Shown here: positions 1-8,849 of the stretch, in pieces
Layout: every line of letters starts with the position of its first letter
How positions within the stretch are numbered: position 1 is the first letter of the stretch
Source: Prevotella sp.
GTDB lineage: Bacteria > Bacteroidota > Bacteroidia > Bacteroidales > Bacteroidaceae
Reading direction: 5' to 3'
Assembly (NCBI GenBank): GCA_017651265.1
Contig: JAGCDO010000026.1
Span: 95,595-159,594 of the forward strand
Length of the DNA: 64,000 nt
The notes under the pieces: generated by a model
What the model was told of the DNA's origin: nothing
What the model saw: the letters and a program-made list of their open reading frames with translations, nothing else
Databases searched by the model: none
Program-made: the position numbers and the translations under genes

Positions 1-60
1 AAGAACAAGGCTGCAAACTTGAAGTCAAGTCTCTGCAAGCACATCAACAAACTGGGATAG
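1..60 (+). CDS. rpsT: 30S ribosomal protein S20, C-terminal end (partial)
   Basis: The first 60 bases encode 19 residues ending INKLG and then a TAG stop. The lysine- and alanine-rich string KNKAANLKSSLCKHINKLG resembles the C-terminal helix of ribosomal protein S20, which binds 16S rRNA in the small subunit. A strong intrinsic terminator follows 25 bases after the stop, so this is the end of its transcript. The next gene is gyrB, a neighbourhood also known in Bacteroides. Only the tail is visible, so the call rests on a short match and on context. Confidence 0.6.
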   Translation, partial: KNKAANLKSSLCKHINKLG

Positions 61-84
61 TATTATCAATCCAAGGAATATTAT

Positions 85-118
85 GGGGCCACATCTTCGG
101 ATGATGGCCCCCTTTTTT
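85..118 (+). terminator. Intrinsic terminator after rpsT
   Basis: An 11-bp stem (GGGGCCACATC at 85-95 with GATG at 100-103 and TGGCCCC at 105-111, one bulged A) is closed by a UUCG tetraloop and followed by six T residues. It ends the rpsT transcript and separates it from gyrB. Confidence 0.9.
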
Positions 119-229
119 ATGCCCTCGTAGCCCCCCAAAATTATCTCCTTCCTCCTTCGTCCTTCCTCTTTCCTCGTAATTTTATTGTTTTTTATCATCT
201 AAATACTTTAGTATTTAGGATTTTTTTTG

Positions 230-237
230 TACCTTTG
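230..237 (+). promoter_or_regulatory. gyrB promoter, -7 box TACCTTTG
   Basis: TACCTTTG matches the Bacteroidales -7 consensus TAnnTTTG and lies 27 bases before the gyrB ATG. A very T-rich stretch lies just upstream. No convincing -33 TTTG was found. Confidence 0.7.
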
Positions 238-264
238 CATACTATAAAAGCATTAGACTAAAAA

Positions 265-2232
265 ATGGAAGAAATTCAGAACAACGGTAATTATTCCGCG
301 AGTAACATTCAGGTCTTGGAAGGTCTGGAGGCAGTACGTAAGCGTCCTGCCATGTACATCGGTGACATCAGTGAGAAAGGTCTGCACCATCTGGTGAACG
401 AAACAGTTGACAACTCCATCGATGAGGCGATGGCTGGCTTCTGTACCCATATTGAAGTAACCATCAACGAAGATAACTCCATCACGGTACAAGATAACGG
501 ACGTGGTATTCCCGTAGATGAACACGAGAAGATGCATAAGTCGGCCCTGGAGGTGGTAATGACTGTGCTTCACGCCGGTGGTAAGTTCGACAAGGGCTCC
601 TACAAGGTGTCAGGCGGTCTGCACGGTGTGGGTGTGAGCTGTGTGAATGCCCTTTCATCCCACATGATGTCGCAGGTGTTCCGCGACGGAAAGATCTACC
701 AGCAGGAATACGAGAAGGGTAAGCCGCTGTATCCCGTGAAGGTGGTAGGCGAGACCGAGCTCAGAGGAACTCGTCAGCAGTTCTGGCCGGATCCCACGAT
801 TTTCACTACAACCGTGTATCAGTGGGACATTATCGCCCGCCGTATGCGCGAGCTGGCGTTCCTAAATGCCGGTATTACCATTACCTTGGTTGATTTGCGC
901 CCCGATGAGGAGGGGAAGACCAAGAAGGAGGTGTTCCATGCGCAGGAAGGACTGAAGGAGTTTGTGCGCTATGTGGATCGCCACCGCACACATCTCTTTG
1001 ATGATGTAATCTACCTGAAGACCGAGAAACAGGGTATTCCTATCGAGGTGGCTGTGATGTACAACACCGACTATAGCGAGAATATCCATTCATATGTGAA
1101 CAATATCAATACCATCGAGGGTGGTACGCACCTTACAGGTTTCCGTATGGCTCTTACGCGTACGCTGAAGAGTTATGCCGATGCTGATCCTGTAATCTCG
1201 AAGCAGATTGAGAAGGCAAAGATTGAGATTGCCGGTGAGGACTTCCGTGAGGGTCTTACAGCCGTAATCTCTATCAAGGTGGCAGAGCCGCAGTTTGAAG
1301 GTCAGACCAAGACGAAGCTGGGTAACAGCGAGGTGGCTGGTGCCGTTCAGCAGGCTGTAGGCGAGGCTTTGGCCAACTACCTGGAGGAGCATCCGAAAGA
1401 GGCTAAGCAGATCTGCGACAAGGTGATCCTGGCTGCCACAGCACGTATCGCAGCCCGTAAGGCTCGTGAAAGCGTGCAGCGTAAGAACCCGATGAGCGGT
1501 GGCGGTCTGCCGGGTAAGCTGGCCGACTGCTCGAACAAGGATCCGAAGGAGTGCGAGATCTTCCTCGTGGAGGGTGACTCCGCTGGTGGATCGGCCAAGC
1601 AGGGTCGCGACCGCTATACACAGGCTATCCTGCCATTGCGTGGTAAGATCCTCAACGTGGAGAAGGTACAGTGGCACCGCGTGTTCGAGGCTGAATCGGT
1701 GATGAACATCATCCAGAGTATCGGCGTTCGCTTTGGTGTGGATGGTGAAGGCGACCGCGAGGCGAATATCGATAAGCTGCGCTACGACAAGATCATCATC
1801 ATGACCGATGCCGACGTCGATGGTTCTCACATCGACACGCTTATCATGACACTCTTCTACCGCTTCATGCCGAAGGTGATTCAGGAAGGTCATCTGTATA
1901 TCGCTACACCACCGCTTTACAAGTGTACGTATAAGAAGGTGAGCGAGTACTGCTACACCGAACAGCAGCGTCAGGCGTTCATCGACAAGTATGTAGCAGG
2001 CGATGAGAACAGTAACCAGTTGCATACACAGCGCTACAAAGGTTTGGGTGAGATGAATCCTGAACAGCTGTGGGAAACAACCATGGACCCGAATACACGA
2101 CTGCTCAAGCAGGTGTCCATCGAGAATGCTGCTGAGGCGGATGAGATCTTCTCCATGCTCATGGGCGATGATGTGGAACCGCGACGCGAGTTCATCGAGA
2201 AGAACGCTACTTACGCGAATATCGATGCTTAA
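265..2232 (+). CDS. gyrB: DNA gyrase subunit B
   Basis: ATPase subunit of the type II topoisomerase that introduces negative supercoils into DNA; it works as a GyrA2GyrB2 complex. The 655-residue product is full length for the short (non-E. coli-like) GyrB form. The N-terminal GHKL ATPase shows NETVDNSIDEA, GRGIPV and GGLHGVGVSCVNALS. The central transducer domain is followed by the Toprim domain with EGDSAGGSAKQGRDR and the metal-binding DADVDGSHI. The C-terminus carries QRYKGLGEMNPEQLW. It starts at ATG 265, preceded by its own -7 box, and is closed by a terminator right after the stop, so it is probably monocistronic. gyrA is not in the window. Confidence 0.97.
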   Translation: MEEIQNNGNYSASNIQVLEGLEAVRKRPAMYIGDISEKGLHHLVNETVDNSIDEAMAGFCTHIEVTINEDNSITVQDNGRGIPVDEHEKMHKSALEVVMTVLHAGGKFDKGSYKVSGGLHGVGVSCVNALSSHMMSQVFRDGKIYQQEYEKGKPLYPVKVVGETELRGTRQQFWPDPTIFTTTVYQWDIIARRMRELAFLNAGITITLVDLRPDEEGKTKKEVFHAQEGLKEFVRYVDRHRTHLFDDVIYLKTEKQGIPIEVAVMYNTDYSENIHSYVNNINTIEGGTHLTGFRMALTRTLKSYADADPVISKQIEKAKIEIAGEDFREGLTAVISIKVAEPQFEGQTKTKLGNSEVAGAVQQAVGEALANYLEEHPKEAKQICDKVILAATARIAARKARESVQRKNPMSGGGLPGKLADCSNKDPKECEIFLVEGDSAGGSAKQGRDRYTQAILPLRGKILNVEKVQWHRVFEAESVMNIIQSIGVRFGVDGEGDREANIDKLRYDKIIIMTDADVDGSHIDTLIMTLFYRFMPKVIQEGHLYIATPPLYKCTYKKVSEYCYTEQQRQAFIDKYVAGDENSNQLHTQRYKGLGEMNPEQLWETTMDPNTRLLKQVSIENAAEADEIFSMLMGDDVEPRREFIEKNATYANIDA

Positions 2233-2236
2233 AGAT

Positions 2237-2272
2237 AAAGACCGCAGATGCTTTGTGCTCTGCGGTCTTTTT
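2237..2272 (+). terminator. Intrinsic terminator after gyrB
   Basis: A perfect 12-bp stem, AAAGACCGCAGA with TCTGCGGTCTTT, has a 10-base loop and runs into T residues. It begins four bases after the gyrB stop and lies only 38 bases before the start of the next gene. Confidence 0.9.
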
Positions 2273-2305
2273 AGAAGCAAGAGGCAAGAAGCAAGAGGCA
2301 AGAGA
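2273..2305 (+). repeat. AAGCAAGA/GGCAAGA short repeat before the GH95 gene
   Basis: Tandem imperfect units of AGAAGCAAGAGGCA fill the whole gap between the gyrB terminator and the fucosidase ATG. The same family, ending in the same GCAAGAGATTAG, recurs at 40051-40114 directly before the DUF4292 gene. Confidence 0.75.
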
Positions 2306-2309
2306 TTAG

Positions 2310-4718
2310 ATGAAGACTGTAATATCACGATTCGTAGTTCAGGCAGGAATGCTTCTTTTTTGCTTCTTGCCTTTCGCTGCAAACGCACAGGAGCAGTGCG
2401 TGATGCAGCTGTGGTATGACCAGCCGGCACGTTTCTTCGAGGAGTCGTTACCTATTGGTAATGGAAAGATTGGGGCGCTGCTCTATGGTGGGGTGGATAC
2501 TGATTCGCTGTACCTGAATGATATCACCCTTTGGACGGGTCAGCCGGTTGACCGTAACGAGGATGCGGGGGCTTCAAAGTGGATTCCTGAGATAAGGAAA
2601 GCTCTTTTCGAGGAGGATTATGCCAAGGCCGATTCGTTGCAACACTATGTGCAGGGGCATAACTCGCAGTTCTACCAGCCGTTGGGTATGATTTATATAA
2701 AGGATAATAACCCGGGAACGGTAAGTGGATATTATCGGTCGTTGAGTTTGGATAGTGCGATTTCAACGGTTTCTTATCTACGTAATGGGGTGAAATACAA
2801 CAGGGAGTATCTGGCTTCTAACCCCGATAAGGTGATTGCTGTACATCTTACGGCCAATCAGGCGAAGGCGTTGAACTGCAGCGTTTCCCTTACCTCACAG
2901 GTGCCGCATCGGGTGAAGGCAAGTAATAAACAGCTTACCATGCTGGGCCACGCCATTGGCGACGAAAAGAACAGTATTCATTTCTGCTCTATCCTGCGGG
3001 TGGATCATCATGGAGGAACGGTATCTTATTCTGATTCAACGCTTGTGTTGAGCAACGTGGATGAGGCTACGATCTATCTGGTGAACGAGACGAGCTTCAA
3101 TGGTTTCGACAAGCATCCCGTGAAAGAGGGGGCCGACTATCTCAACAACGCTACTGATGAGGCGTGGCACTTGGTGAACTGCACGTGGCAGGAGATCAAG
3201 GAACGACATATCAATGACTACCGAAGGTTCTTCTCACGTTTGGAACTGGTGCTGGATGGGGCGGTGTATGATGGTAAGCGTACCACCGCGCAGCAGCTGA
3301 AGGACTATACCGACAAGGGGGAGAGGAACCCGTATCTGGAAACGCTCTATTTCCAATATGGGCGCTACCTGCTCATCAGCTGCTCTCGTACTCCTGGCGT
3401 TCCTGCGAACCTGCAGGGTTTGTGGACACCGCATAAATGGTCGCCTTGGCGGGGTAACTATACGGTAAACATCAACCTGGAAGAGAACTACTGGCCAGCC
3501 TTCAACACGAATCTCGCCGAGATGGCTGCTCCGCTGGATGATTTCATCAAGGCGCTCTCGGAGAATGGACGATATACGGCCAAGAACTACTATGGAATAG
3601 ACCAAGGTTGGTGCAGCAGTCATAACTCTGACATCTGGGCCATGACGAATCCCGTGGGAGAGAAGAATGAGAGTCCGATGTGGGCGAACTGGAACATGGG
3701 CGGGGCTTGGCTGGTGAACACGTTGTGGGACAGATACTTGTTTACACAGGATGAGAGCTACTTGAGGAACATCGCCTATCCATTGATGAAAGGGGCAGCG
3801 GAGTTCTGTATGGACTGGCTGATGGAGAATCCGAAGAATTCCACAGAGTTGATCACGGCTCCGAGCACCTCGCCTGAGAACGAGTATATCACCGATAAGG
3901 GGTATCATGGGGTGACCTGCTATGGTGGAACGGCCGACCTGGCCATCATCCGCGAACTGCTGCTGAACACTCACGCCGCCAGTTCCGTAAGCGGTAATAT
4001 GATTACCGTCTATAAACAAACAGCAGAGCGCCTCCACCCCTATACCATTGGCAAGAACGGCGACTTGAACGAATGGTATTACGACTGGGATGACAGGGAC
4101 CCGAAGCACCGTCATCAGAGTCATCTGATAGGTCTTTACCCTGGTCTGCATTATCTGAAACTCGATGAACTGAAATCTTCCATAGGGCAGGATGAATTTA
4201 TGCAGGCTTGTCAGCGCACATTGGAACTGAAAGGGGATGAGACAACGGGCTGGAGTACTGGATGGCGTATCAACCTGTGGGCACGACTGAAGAAGGGGGA
4301 GAAGGCGTACCAGATATACCGTAAGCTACTTACGGCCGTGGCGCCTGAGCAGGATAAGACACCGAACTACCGTCATGGGGGCGGCACCTATCCGAATCTC
4401 TTCGATGCACATCCGCCTTTCCAGATTGATGGGAACTTCGGCGGAACAGCTGGGGTGTGTGAGATGCTGTTGCAGAGCTCTTCCAACCGTATTGAACTGC
4501 TTCCTGCAGTCCCGTCGGCATGGTCGTCTGGTAAGGTGAAGGGCATCTGCGCCCGTGGCGGCTATGTGGTGGATATGACCTGGAAGGAGGGTCGTGTGGT
4601 AGAGGCCACAATCTGGAATCAGACCGGTAAACAGCGTAAGGTGACACTGGTCTGCAACGGTCGTGAGCAACTACTGAAGATTAAAGGAAAGAATAAAAAG
4701 GTGATTCGTTTAAAGTAG
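2310..4718 (+). CDS. GH95 glycoside hydrolase (alpha-L-fucosidase / alpha-L-galactosidase type)
   Basis: Secreted inverting glycosidase that removes terminal alpha-1,2-L-fucose or the related L-galactose from host or plant glycans. The 802-residue product starts with a signal peptide (hydrophobic stretch ending FAANA, cleavage before QEQC). LWYDQPARFFEESLPIGNGK is the typical N-terminal GH95 entry. The catalytic (alpha/alpha)6 barrel shows VNINLEENYWPA, with N387 and N389 matching the two Asn that activate water. E523 in TAPSTSPENEY is the expected acid and D707 in FQIDGNFGGTAG the third conserved residue. Six bases separate it from the AraC-type gene, so the two are probably co-transcribed. 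No SusC/SusD pair or other sugar genes lie nearby. Whether fucose or galactose is preferred cannot be told from motifs alone. Confidence 0.9.
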   Translation: MKTVISRFVVQAGMLLFCFLPFAANAQEQCVMQLWYDQPARFFEESLPIGNGKIGALLYGGVDTDSLYLNDITLWTGQPVDRNEDAGASKWIPEIRKALFEEDYAKADSLQHYVQGHNSQFYQPLGMIYIKDNNPGTVSGYYRSLSLDSAISTVSYLRNGVKYNREYLASNPDKVIAVHLTANQAKALNCSVSLTSQVPHRVKASNKQLTMLGHAIGDEKNSIHFCSILRVDHHGGTVSYSDSTLVLSNVDEATIYLVNETSFNGFDKHPVKEGADYLNNATDEAWHLVNCTWQEIKERHINDYRRFFSRLELVLDGAVYDGKRTTAQQLKDYTDKGERNPYLETLYFQYGRYLLISCSRTPGVPANLQGLWTPHKWSPWRGNYTVNINLEENYWPAFNTNLAEMAAPLDDFIKALSENGRYTAKNYYGIDQGWCSSHNSDIWAMTNPVGEKNESPMWANWNMGGAWLVNTLWDRYLFTQDESYLRNIAYPLMKGAAEFCMDWLMENPKNSTELITAPSTSPENEYITDKGYHGVTCYGGTADLAIIRELLLNTHAASSVSGNMITVYKQTAERLHPYTIGKNGDLNEWYYDWDDRDPKHRHQSHLIGLYPGLHYLKLDELKSSIGQDEFMQACQRTLELKGDETTGWSTGWRINLWARLKKGEKAYQIYRKLLTAVAPEQDKTPNYRHGGGTYPNLFDAHPPFQIDGNFGGTAGVCEMLLQSSSNRIELLPAVPSAWSSGKVKGICARGGYVVDMTWKEGRVVEATIWNQTGKQRKVTLVCNGREQLLKIKGKNKKVIRLK

Positions 4719-4724
4719 AAGAAG

Positions 4725-5600
4725 ATGTATAGTAATATTACTGAGCTGACCATCGGCAGTCTGAAGGCGGCCTATAAAGGGTGCTACCTCAACGACGACC
4801 TGGTGCTGGTTGATGAACTGGCCAAGATACCGTTTCCGAATGCACCCAGACGAACACGGTGCATCATCCTGGGATTGTGCCTAAAGGGTAAGGCACAGTA
4901 TTCCGTGGATACGATCGACCATACCGTGATGCCCAATGATGTGATTCTGATCAATGAAGGACTGGTGCTCGATAACTATATGCTGAGTCCTGACTTCAGT
5001 GGTATCGGCATACTGATGTCGTACGACTTCTTCCACGAGATTATCCAGGGTATTCACGAACTGTCGTCCTTGTTCCTCTTCTCACGCACGCACCCTGTTT
5101 TCACCTTGAACAATATTGAGGTGAAGAACATTGATTTCTATTTCAGGGCACTGAAATATAAGGTGAACGAGAAGGATCATCATTTCAGGACCGATGTGGT
5201 GCGGTCGATCATGATGACGATGATCTATGATATCAGTAATGCGATTTACCGACTGCAGCAGATCAATGACAAGCGGCAGACCAGGGCTGAGGCTATCTTT
5301 GCCTCGTTCATCAAACTGGTGGAGGAGAACTTCCGACAGGAACGGAGGGTGAGCTGGTATGGGGAGCAGTTGTGCATCACACCCAAGTATCTGTCTGAGA
5401 CGGTGAAACAGGTGAGCCGACGGACACCCAATGAGTGGATAGATAACTTCGTGACGCTTGAGGTGCGGGTACTGCTGAAGAACTCTTCCATGAGCATTAA
5501 GGAGATTGCCCAGCATCTGCATTTCCCCAACCAATCATTCCTCGGGAAGTATTTCAAGGAGCATGTGGGAATGTCGCCGAGCGAATATCGTAAAAAGTGA
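4725..5600 (+). CDS. AraC-family transcriptional regulator
   Basis: 291-residue DNA-binding protein. Residues ~1-180 form a cupin-like effector domain of the kind found in AraC-type sensors. Residues ~195-291 hold the double helix-turn-helix, ending with the family signature IAQHLHFPNQSFLGKYFKEH and GMSPSEYRKK. The first helix-turn-helix lies around QLCITPKYLSETVKQ. It starts at ATG 4725, six bases after the fucosidase stop with an AGAAGA purine run in front, which suggests one transcript. The likely job is control of a few carbohydrate or envelope genes, perhaps including its partner. The ligand is unknown. The 3' end runs into a long inverted repeat. Confidence 0.85.
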   Translation: MYSNITELTIGSLKAAYKGCYLNDDLVLVDELAKIPFPNAPRRTRCIILGLCLKGKAQYSVDTIDHTVMPNDVILINEGLVLDNYMLSPDFSGIGILMSYDFFHEIIQGIHELSSLFLFSRTHPVFTLNNIEVKNIDFYFRALKYKVNEKDHHFRTDVVRSIMMTMIYDISNAIYRLQQINDKRQTRAEAIFASFIKLVEENFRQERRVSWYGEQLCITPKYLSETVKQVSRRTPNEWIDNFVTLEVRVLLKNSSMSIKEIAQHLHFPNQSFLGKYFKEHVGMSPSEYRKK

Positions 5601-5642
5601 TAAGTAATAAGTTACAAGTAATCACTTGTTACTTGTTACTTA
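5601..5642. repeat. 19-bp inverted repeat between converging genes
   Basis: TAAGTAATAAGTTACAAGT (5601-5619) pairs with 5624-5642 with two mismatches and a four-base loop. It sits at the convergence of the AraC-type gene and the DUF3109 gene. Its right arm supplies the last codons and stop of the DUF3109 gene. It could act as a two-way terminator, but it has no clean T run. Confidence 0.7.
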
Positions 5643-6276
5643 ACAACGTGTTTTCTGCGAAGTCACAAAGTTCTTGATACCATTCTTCGCCGAACCTTCG
5701 GATGAGCGGTTCTTTTAAGAAACGATAGACGGGAAGCTTCAGCTCCCGTCCTTTTTTTCGGGCTCCTTCACAGATGTTCCAGCGGTTGTAGTTCAATCCT
5801 ACCAGTCCGTTACTGAACTGTTTCACACGAATGGGATATAAGGCGCAGCTGATGGGCTTCACGAATTGAGAATTTAAAATTGAAAATTGAGAATTGGCTT
5901 TGTTTCTGGCTGCTTTTTCCAACAAACACAGACAACAGTGAGGAATGGTCTCTCCATTCACTTCTATATCCCCATAACAAGTAAAAACACAATCCTTACC
6001 GTTGACAATGCTCGTCACCAAATCTCCTTCCTGATCGGTATAGGCCACACCCTGCTTGTCAATGACAGCTTGTGCTGAAGCGGAAAGGTCGTTCCATACC
6101 TCATCCAGCATCCCTTCAATCTCCATCACCTCATCCAAGGTGACAGGGGCACCCGCATCACCTTCCACGCAACAGGCACCATGACAATCGTCAAGGTCGC
6201 AGCAGAAATATTCGGTAATGATGTCACTCGACAACAATACGTCACCGATTTGTATAATAGGCGATATTTCGTTCAC
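5629..6276 (-). CDS. DUF3109 family cysteine-rich protein
   Basis: 215-residue soluble protein of a conserved Bacteroidota family with unknown biochemical role. Cysteine clusters suggest metal or Fe-S binding: FCCDLDDCHGACCVEGDAGAP near residues 24-44, then Cys at ~96 and 100, PHCCLC at ~112-117, PISCALYPIR at ~141-150 and NICEG further on. It starts at GTG 6276; no in-frame ATG gives the conserved N-terminus. It is the last gene of a minus-strand run with ung and the HerA-like ATPase. Residues ~128-138 (NSQFSILNSQF) are encoded by an AT-rich repeat at 5863-5896 that otherwise occurs between genes, so the protein carries a translated repeat between two conserved Cys motifs. Confidence 0.8.
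   Translation of the reverse strand: MNEISPIIQIGDVLLSSDIITEYFCCDLDDCHGACCVEGDAGAPVTLDEVMEIEGMLDEVWNDLSASAQAVIDKQGVAYTDQEGDLVTSIVNGKDCVFTCYGDIEVNGETIPHCCLCLLEKAARNKANSQFSILNSQFVKPISCALYPIRVKQFSNGLVGLNYNRWNICEGARKKGRELKLPVYRFLKEPLIRRFGEEWYQELCDFAENTLLSNK
5863..5896. repeat. AATTGA-type repeat inside the DUF3109 coding region
   Basis: Alternating GAATTGAGAATTTAAAATTG-like units lie wholly inside the coding sequence and keep it open. Relatives occur at 28811-28838, 38231-38269 and 49482-49508, each at a gene start. Confidence 0.75.
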
Positions 6277-6337
6277 TTAAATCTTTTTACTCTACGAATT
6301 AGACGAATCCTTTAGACTGAGTCCCTTAGACCTTTCC

Positions 6338-7003
6338 CTACCACTTGATCGGTTCGAGACCATTTTGTTCGAGGTAGGCGTTGCACTGGGAGAAGTGATG
6401 ATTGCCGAACCATCCGCCTCGGTTGGCCGATAGGGGAGAGGGATGCACGGATTCGAGTACGAGGTTCTTCTGCTTGTCTATCATATAGGCTTTCCCTCGG
6501 GCATAGCCGCCCCAGAGCAGATAGACAAGGTGTTCACGCTCTGATGCCAGCGCCTTGATGGCCGCATCAGTGAAGGTCTGCCAACCTAAGCGTGCATGAC
6601 TGTTGGCTTGGTGTGCCCTTACCGTGAGGGTGGCGTTGAGTAGTAATACGCCCTGTTCAGCCCATCGTGTCAGATTACCACTCAGCGGAATCGGTGTTCC
6701 AAGGTCGTCTTGTATCTCCTTGAAGATGTTCTGCAAAGAGGGTGGAAACATCACCCCATCGTTCACCGAGAAGCTCAAGCCGTGGGCCTGTCCTGGCTCG
6801 TGATAGGGATCCTGTCCGATAATCACCACCTTCACCTTGTCGAACGGACAGAGGTTGAAGGCATTGAAGATCAATCGGCCCGGTGGGTAACAGGTGGTTG
6901 TACTATACTCCTGTCTTACCCACTGGGTCAACTGTGTGAAATACGGCTTATCAAACTCCTCTTGCAGATGCCGCTTCCACGATTCCTCTATCTGTACGTT
7001 CAT
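6338..7003 (-). CDS. ung: Uracil-DNA glycosylase (family 1)
   Basis: Cuts uracil from DNA to start base-excision repair. The 221-residue length is normal. The water-activating loop GQDPYHEPGQAHGLSFSV is intact with its catalytic Asp, and the C-terminal Leu-loop motif HPSPLSANRGGWFGNHHFS carries the catalytic His. It starts at ATG 7003, 33 bases after the stop of the HerA-like gene on the same strand, and probably shares its promoter. The DUF3109 gene follows 61 bases downstream. Nothing unusual is seen in the protein. Confidence 0.97.
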   Translation of the reverse strand: MNVQIEESWKRHLQEEFDKPYFTQLTQWVRQEYSTTTCYPPGRLIFNAFNLCPFDKVKVVIIGQDPYHEPGQAHGLSFSVNDGVMFPPSLQNIFKEIQDDLGTPIPLSGNLTRWAEQGVLLLNATLTVRAHQANSHARLGWQTFTDAAIKALASEREHLVYLLWGGYARGKAYMIDKQKNLVLESVHPSPLSANRGGWFGNHHFSQCNAYLEQNGLEPIKW

Positions 7004-7035
7004 CTTTTCCTTTCGCTTCTATAAGACTCTCACCT

Positions 7036-8613
7036 TTATTTAATAAGGTTACCAAGGATATCGCGGGAAAGCTCTCTTGTAATGGTACGGGTAGCGGCAG
7101 ATGTAGCGTTCTTCACCACCTTCTCCTTGGCAGAGGTCTTACTCTTGGTTTGCTTGCCCGACACCTTATTACTTACATAGGTACCGAGAATGGTGGCGAG
7201 GGTAGAGGTAACGGCAGTCATCACGGCCTTCCATACCTTACCCATCATACCGGCTTTCTTCTTCTCGGTCTTACCCTTAACCTCTTTCTCAATCTCCTTA
7301 ACCTCTTCTTCTATAGCGAGGGCTTGTTCCTCGGCTTCCTTCATCAGGATTTCATAAGCACTCTCACGATCTACCGGCGTGTCGTACTTACCGTAGATAT
7401 AGCTCTGCTTGATGATGTCGATGCGCTGACCTTCGGTGATGGCTCCGATCTGTGAAAGAGGGAAGAGAATCTTGGCACGTTCCACGATGTTGGGCGCACC
7501 CTTCTCGTCGAGGAAGCTTACTAAGGCTTCACCGGTCTCGAGGTTCATGATGGCCTCGTCGGTCTTGAACGACGGGTTAGCACGGAAGGTGTCAGCTGCG
7601 GTCTTCACAGCTTTTTGGTCCTTCGGTGTATAAGCACGCAGGGCATGCTGCACACGGTTTCCTAACTGACCGAGGATAACCTCTGGAATATCGGTAGGAC
7701 TCTGGGTGATGAAGTAGATACCTACACCCTTTGAACGGATCAGACGAATCACCTGCTCAATCTTGTCGAGCAAGGCTTTCGAGGTATCTTCGAACAGCAT
7801 GTGAGCCTCGTCGAAGAAGAACACGAGTTTCGGCAATGGCAGATCGCCTACTTCAGGCAGGGTGGAATAGAGCTCGCTCAGCAACCACAGCAGATAGGTG
7901 GAGTAGAGCTTGGGCTGCATCATCAACTTATCAGCAGCCAGCACATTCATCACACCCTTACCGCCTTCTACCTGCATCAGGTCACGGATGTCGAACGAAG
8001 GCTCACCGAAGAACTTGTCTGCGCCTTGTGCTTCCAACTGTAGCAAAGCACGCTGGATAGCACCGATGGTAGCAGAGGTGACAAAGCCGTATTTAGTGGT
8101 GTATTCCTTGGCATTCTTTGCCATATAGTCAAGCATCTGACGCAGATCCTTCAGATCGAGAATCAGTAATCCGCGCTCGTCAGCTATGCGGAACACGATA
8201 TTCAGTACACCGTCCTGTGTCTCGTTCAATTGCAGCAATCGGGAAAGTAGCTGCGGTCCCATCTGTGAGATGGTGGCACGCATAGGATGTCCCTGCTCAC
8301 CGAACACATCGAAGAAACGTACAGGACAGCCTTGGAACACTGGGTCTTCAATACCGAATTCTGGCATTCGTTTCTCGATGAACCCACTCAGCTTACCTGC
8401 TTGAGAGATGCCTGACAGGTCGCCTTTCATATCTGCCATGAAACAGGGCACACCTGCCTGACAGAACGATTCGGCCATCACCTGCAGCGTAACGGTCTTA
8501 CCAGTACCTGTGGCTCCCGCAATCAAACCATGGCGGTTAGCCATCTTTCCTTGAATACTCAATGCTCCTGAAGAGCAGTGGGCGATGTAAAGCCCGTGTT
8601 CCTTGTCGTACAT
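7036..8613 (-). CDS. HerA-like (DUF853) ATPase
   Basis: 525-residue P-loop ATPase of the HerA/FtsK superfamily, the DUF853 group often annotated as helicase HerA-like. Walker A is GATGTGKT at residues 33-40, Walker B is [15 protein letters not shown], and [11 protein letters not shown] follows as a sensor-like motif. The N-terminal HAS barrel of true HerA is missing. The C-terminal ~100 residues are charged ([19 protein letters not shown]) and then basic and Ser/Thr-rich. I chose ATG 8613 because a -7 box TATCTTTG lies at 8640-8647, inside the longer open frame that runs to 8715. The family's substrate is not established; a DNA-linked role is an inference from homology and from ung next door. 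Confidence 0.85.
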   Translation of the reverse strand: MYDKEHGLYIAHCSSGALSIQGKMANRHGLIAGATGTGKTVTLQVMAESFCQAGVPCFMADMKGDLSGISQAGKLSGFIEKRMPEFGIEDPVFQGCPVRFFDVFGEQGHPMRATISQMGPQLLSRLLQLNETQDGVLNIVFRIADERGLLILDLKDLRQMLDYMAKNAKEYTTKYGFVTSATIGAIQRALLQLEAQGADKFFGEPSFDIRDLMQVEGGKGVMNVLAADKLMMQPKLYSTYLLWLLSELYSTLPEVGDLPLPKLVFFFDEAHMLFEDTSKALLDKIEQVIRLIRSKGVGIYFITQSPTDIPEVILGQLGNRVQHALRAYTPKDQKAVKTAADTFRANPSFKTDEAIMNLETGEALVSFLDEKGAPNIVERAKILFPLSQIGAITEGQRIDIIKQSYIYGKYDTPVDRESAYEILMKEAEEQALAIEEEVKEIEKEVKGKTEKKKAGMMGKVWKAVMTAVTSTLATILGTYVSNKVSGKQTKSKTSAKEKVVKNATSAATRTITRELSRDILGNLIK

Positions 8614-8639
8614 AATTGATTGTGTTATGGTTCTGCCTA

Positions 8640-8647
8640 CAAAGATA
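8640..8647 (-). promoter_or_regulatory. Promoter of the HerA-like / ung / DUF3109 run
   Basis: Reading on the minus strand, TATCTTTG matches TAnnTTTG and ends 26 bases before the ATG at 8613. It supports the shorter start of the ATPase gene. Confidence 0.75.
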
Positions 8648-8703
8648 CGAAAAGTTGAGAGCAATACAAAATAAATGCATTTATTTTTATTGCCGAGACG
8701 GAG

Positions 8704-8849
8704 TATCTTCGCCATCTATGATGGCAAAGTACGATTTAGTGAGAGAAAAACCAAATTTTGTAGCAGCAAAACAAATATCTGCGGCACAAACCTCAAGTAC
8801 AAGTCATTTGCCCTTATTTATCGTAATTAAAGGAGAAAACACGGTTTAG
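8704..8849 (+). other. Possible 44-residue orphan ORF with promoter-like TATCTTCG
   Basis: TATCTTCG at 8704-8711 resembles the -7 box with one change and is followed by ATG ATG at 8718. The reading frame MMAKYDLVREKPNFVAAKQ continues for 44 residues to a TAG at 8847, overlapping the end of the minus-strand lipoprotein gene. I do not recognise the peptide. It could be a truncated gene start or chance. Confidence 0.25.

Noticed and set aside
1090-2430. 446-residue antisense open frame across gyrB
   Set aside because: It mirrors gyrB codons, shows no family motif and lacks a promoter; typical shadow of a GC-rich gene.
8614-8715. 34-residue N-terminal extension of the HerA-like ATPase
   Set aside because: A perfect -7 box lies inside it and the residues are not family-like.
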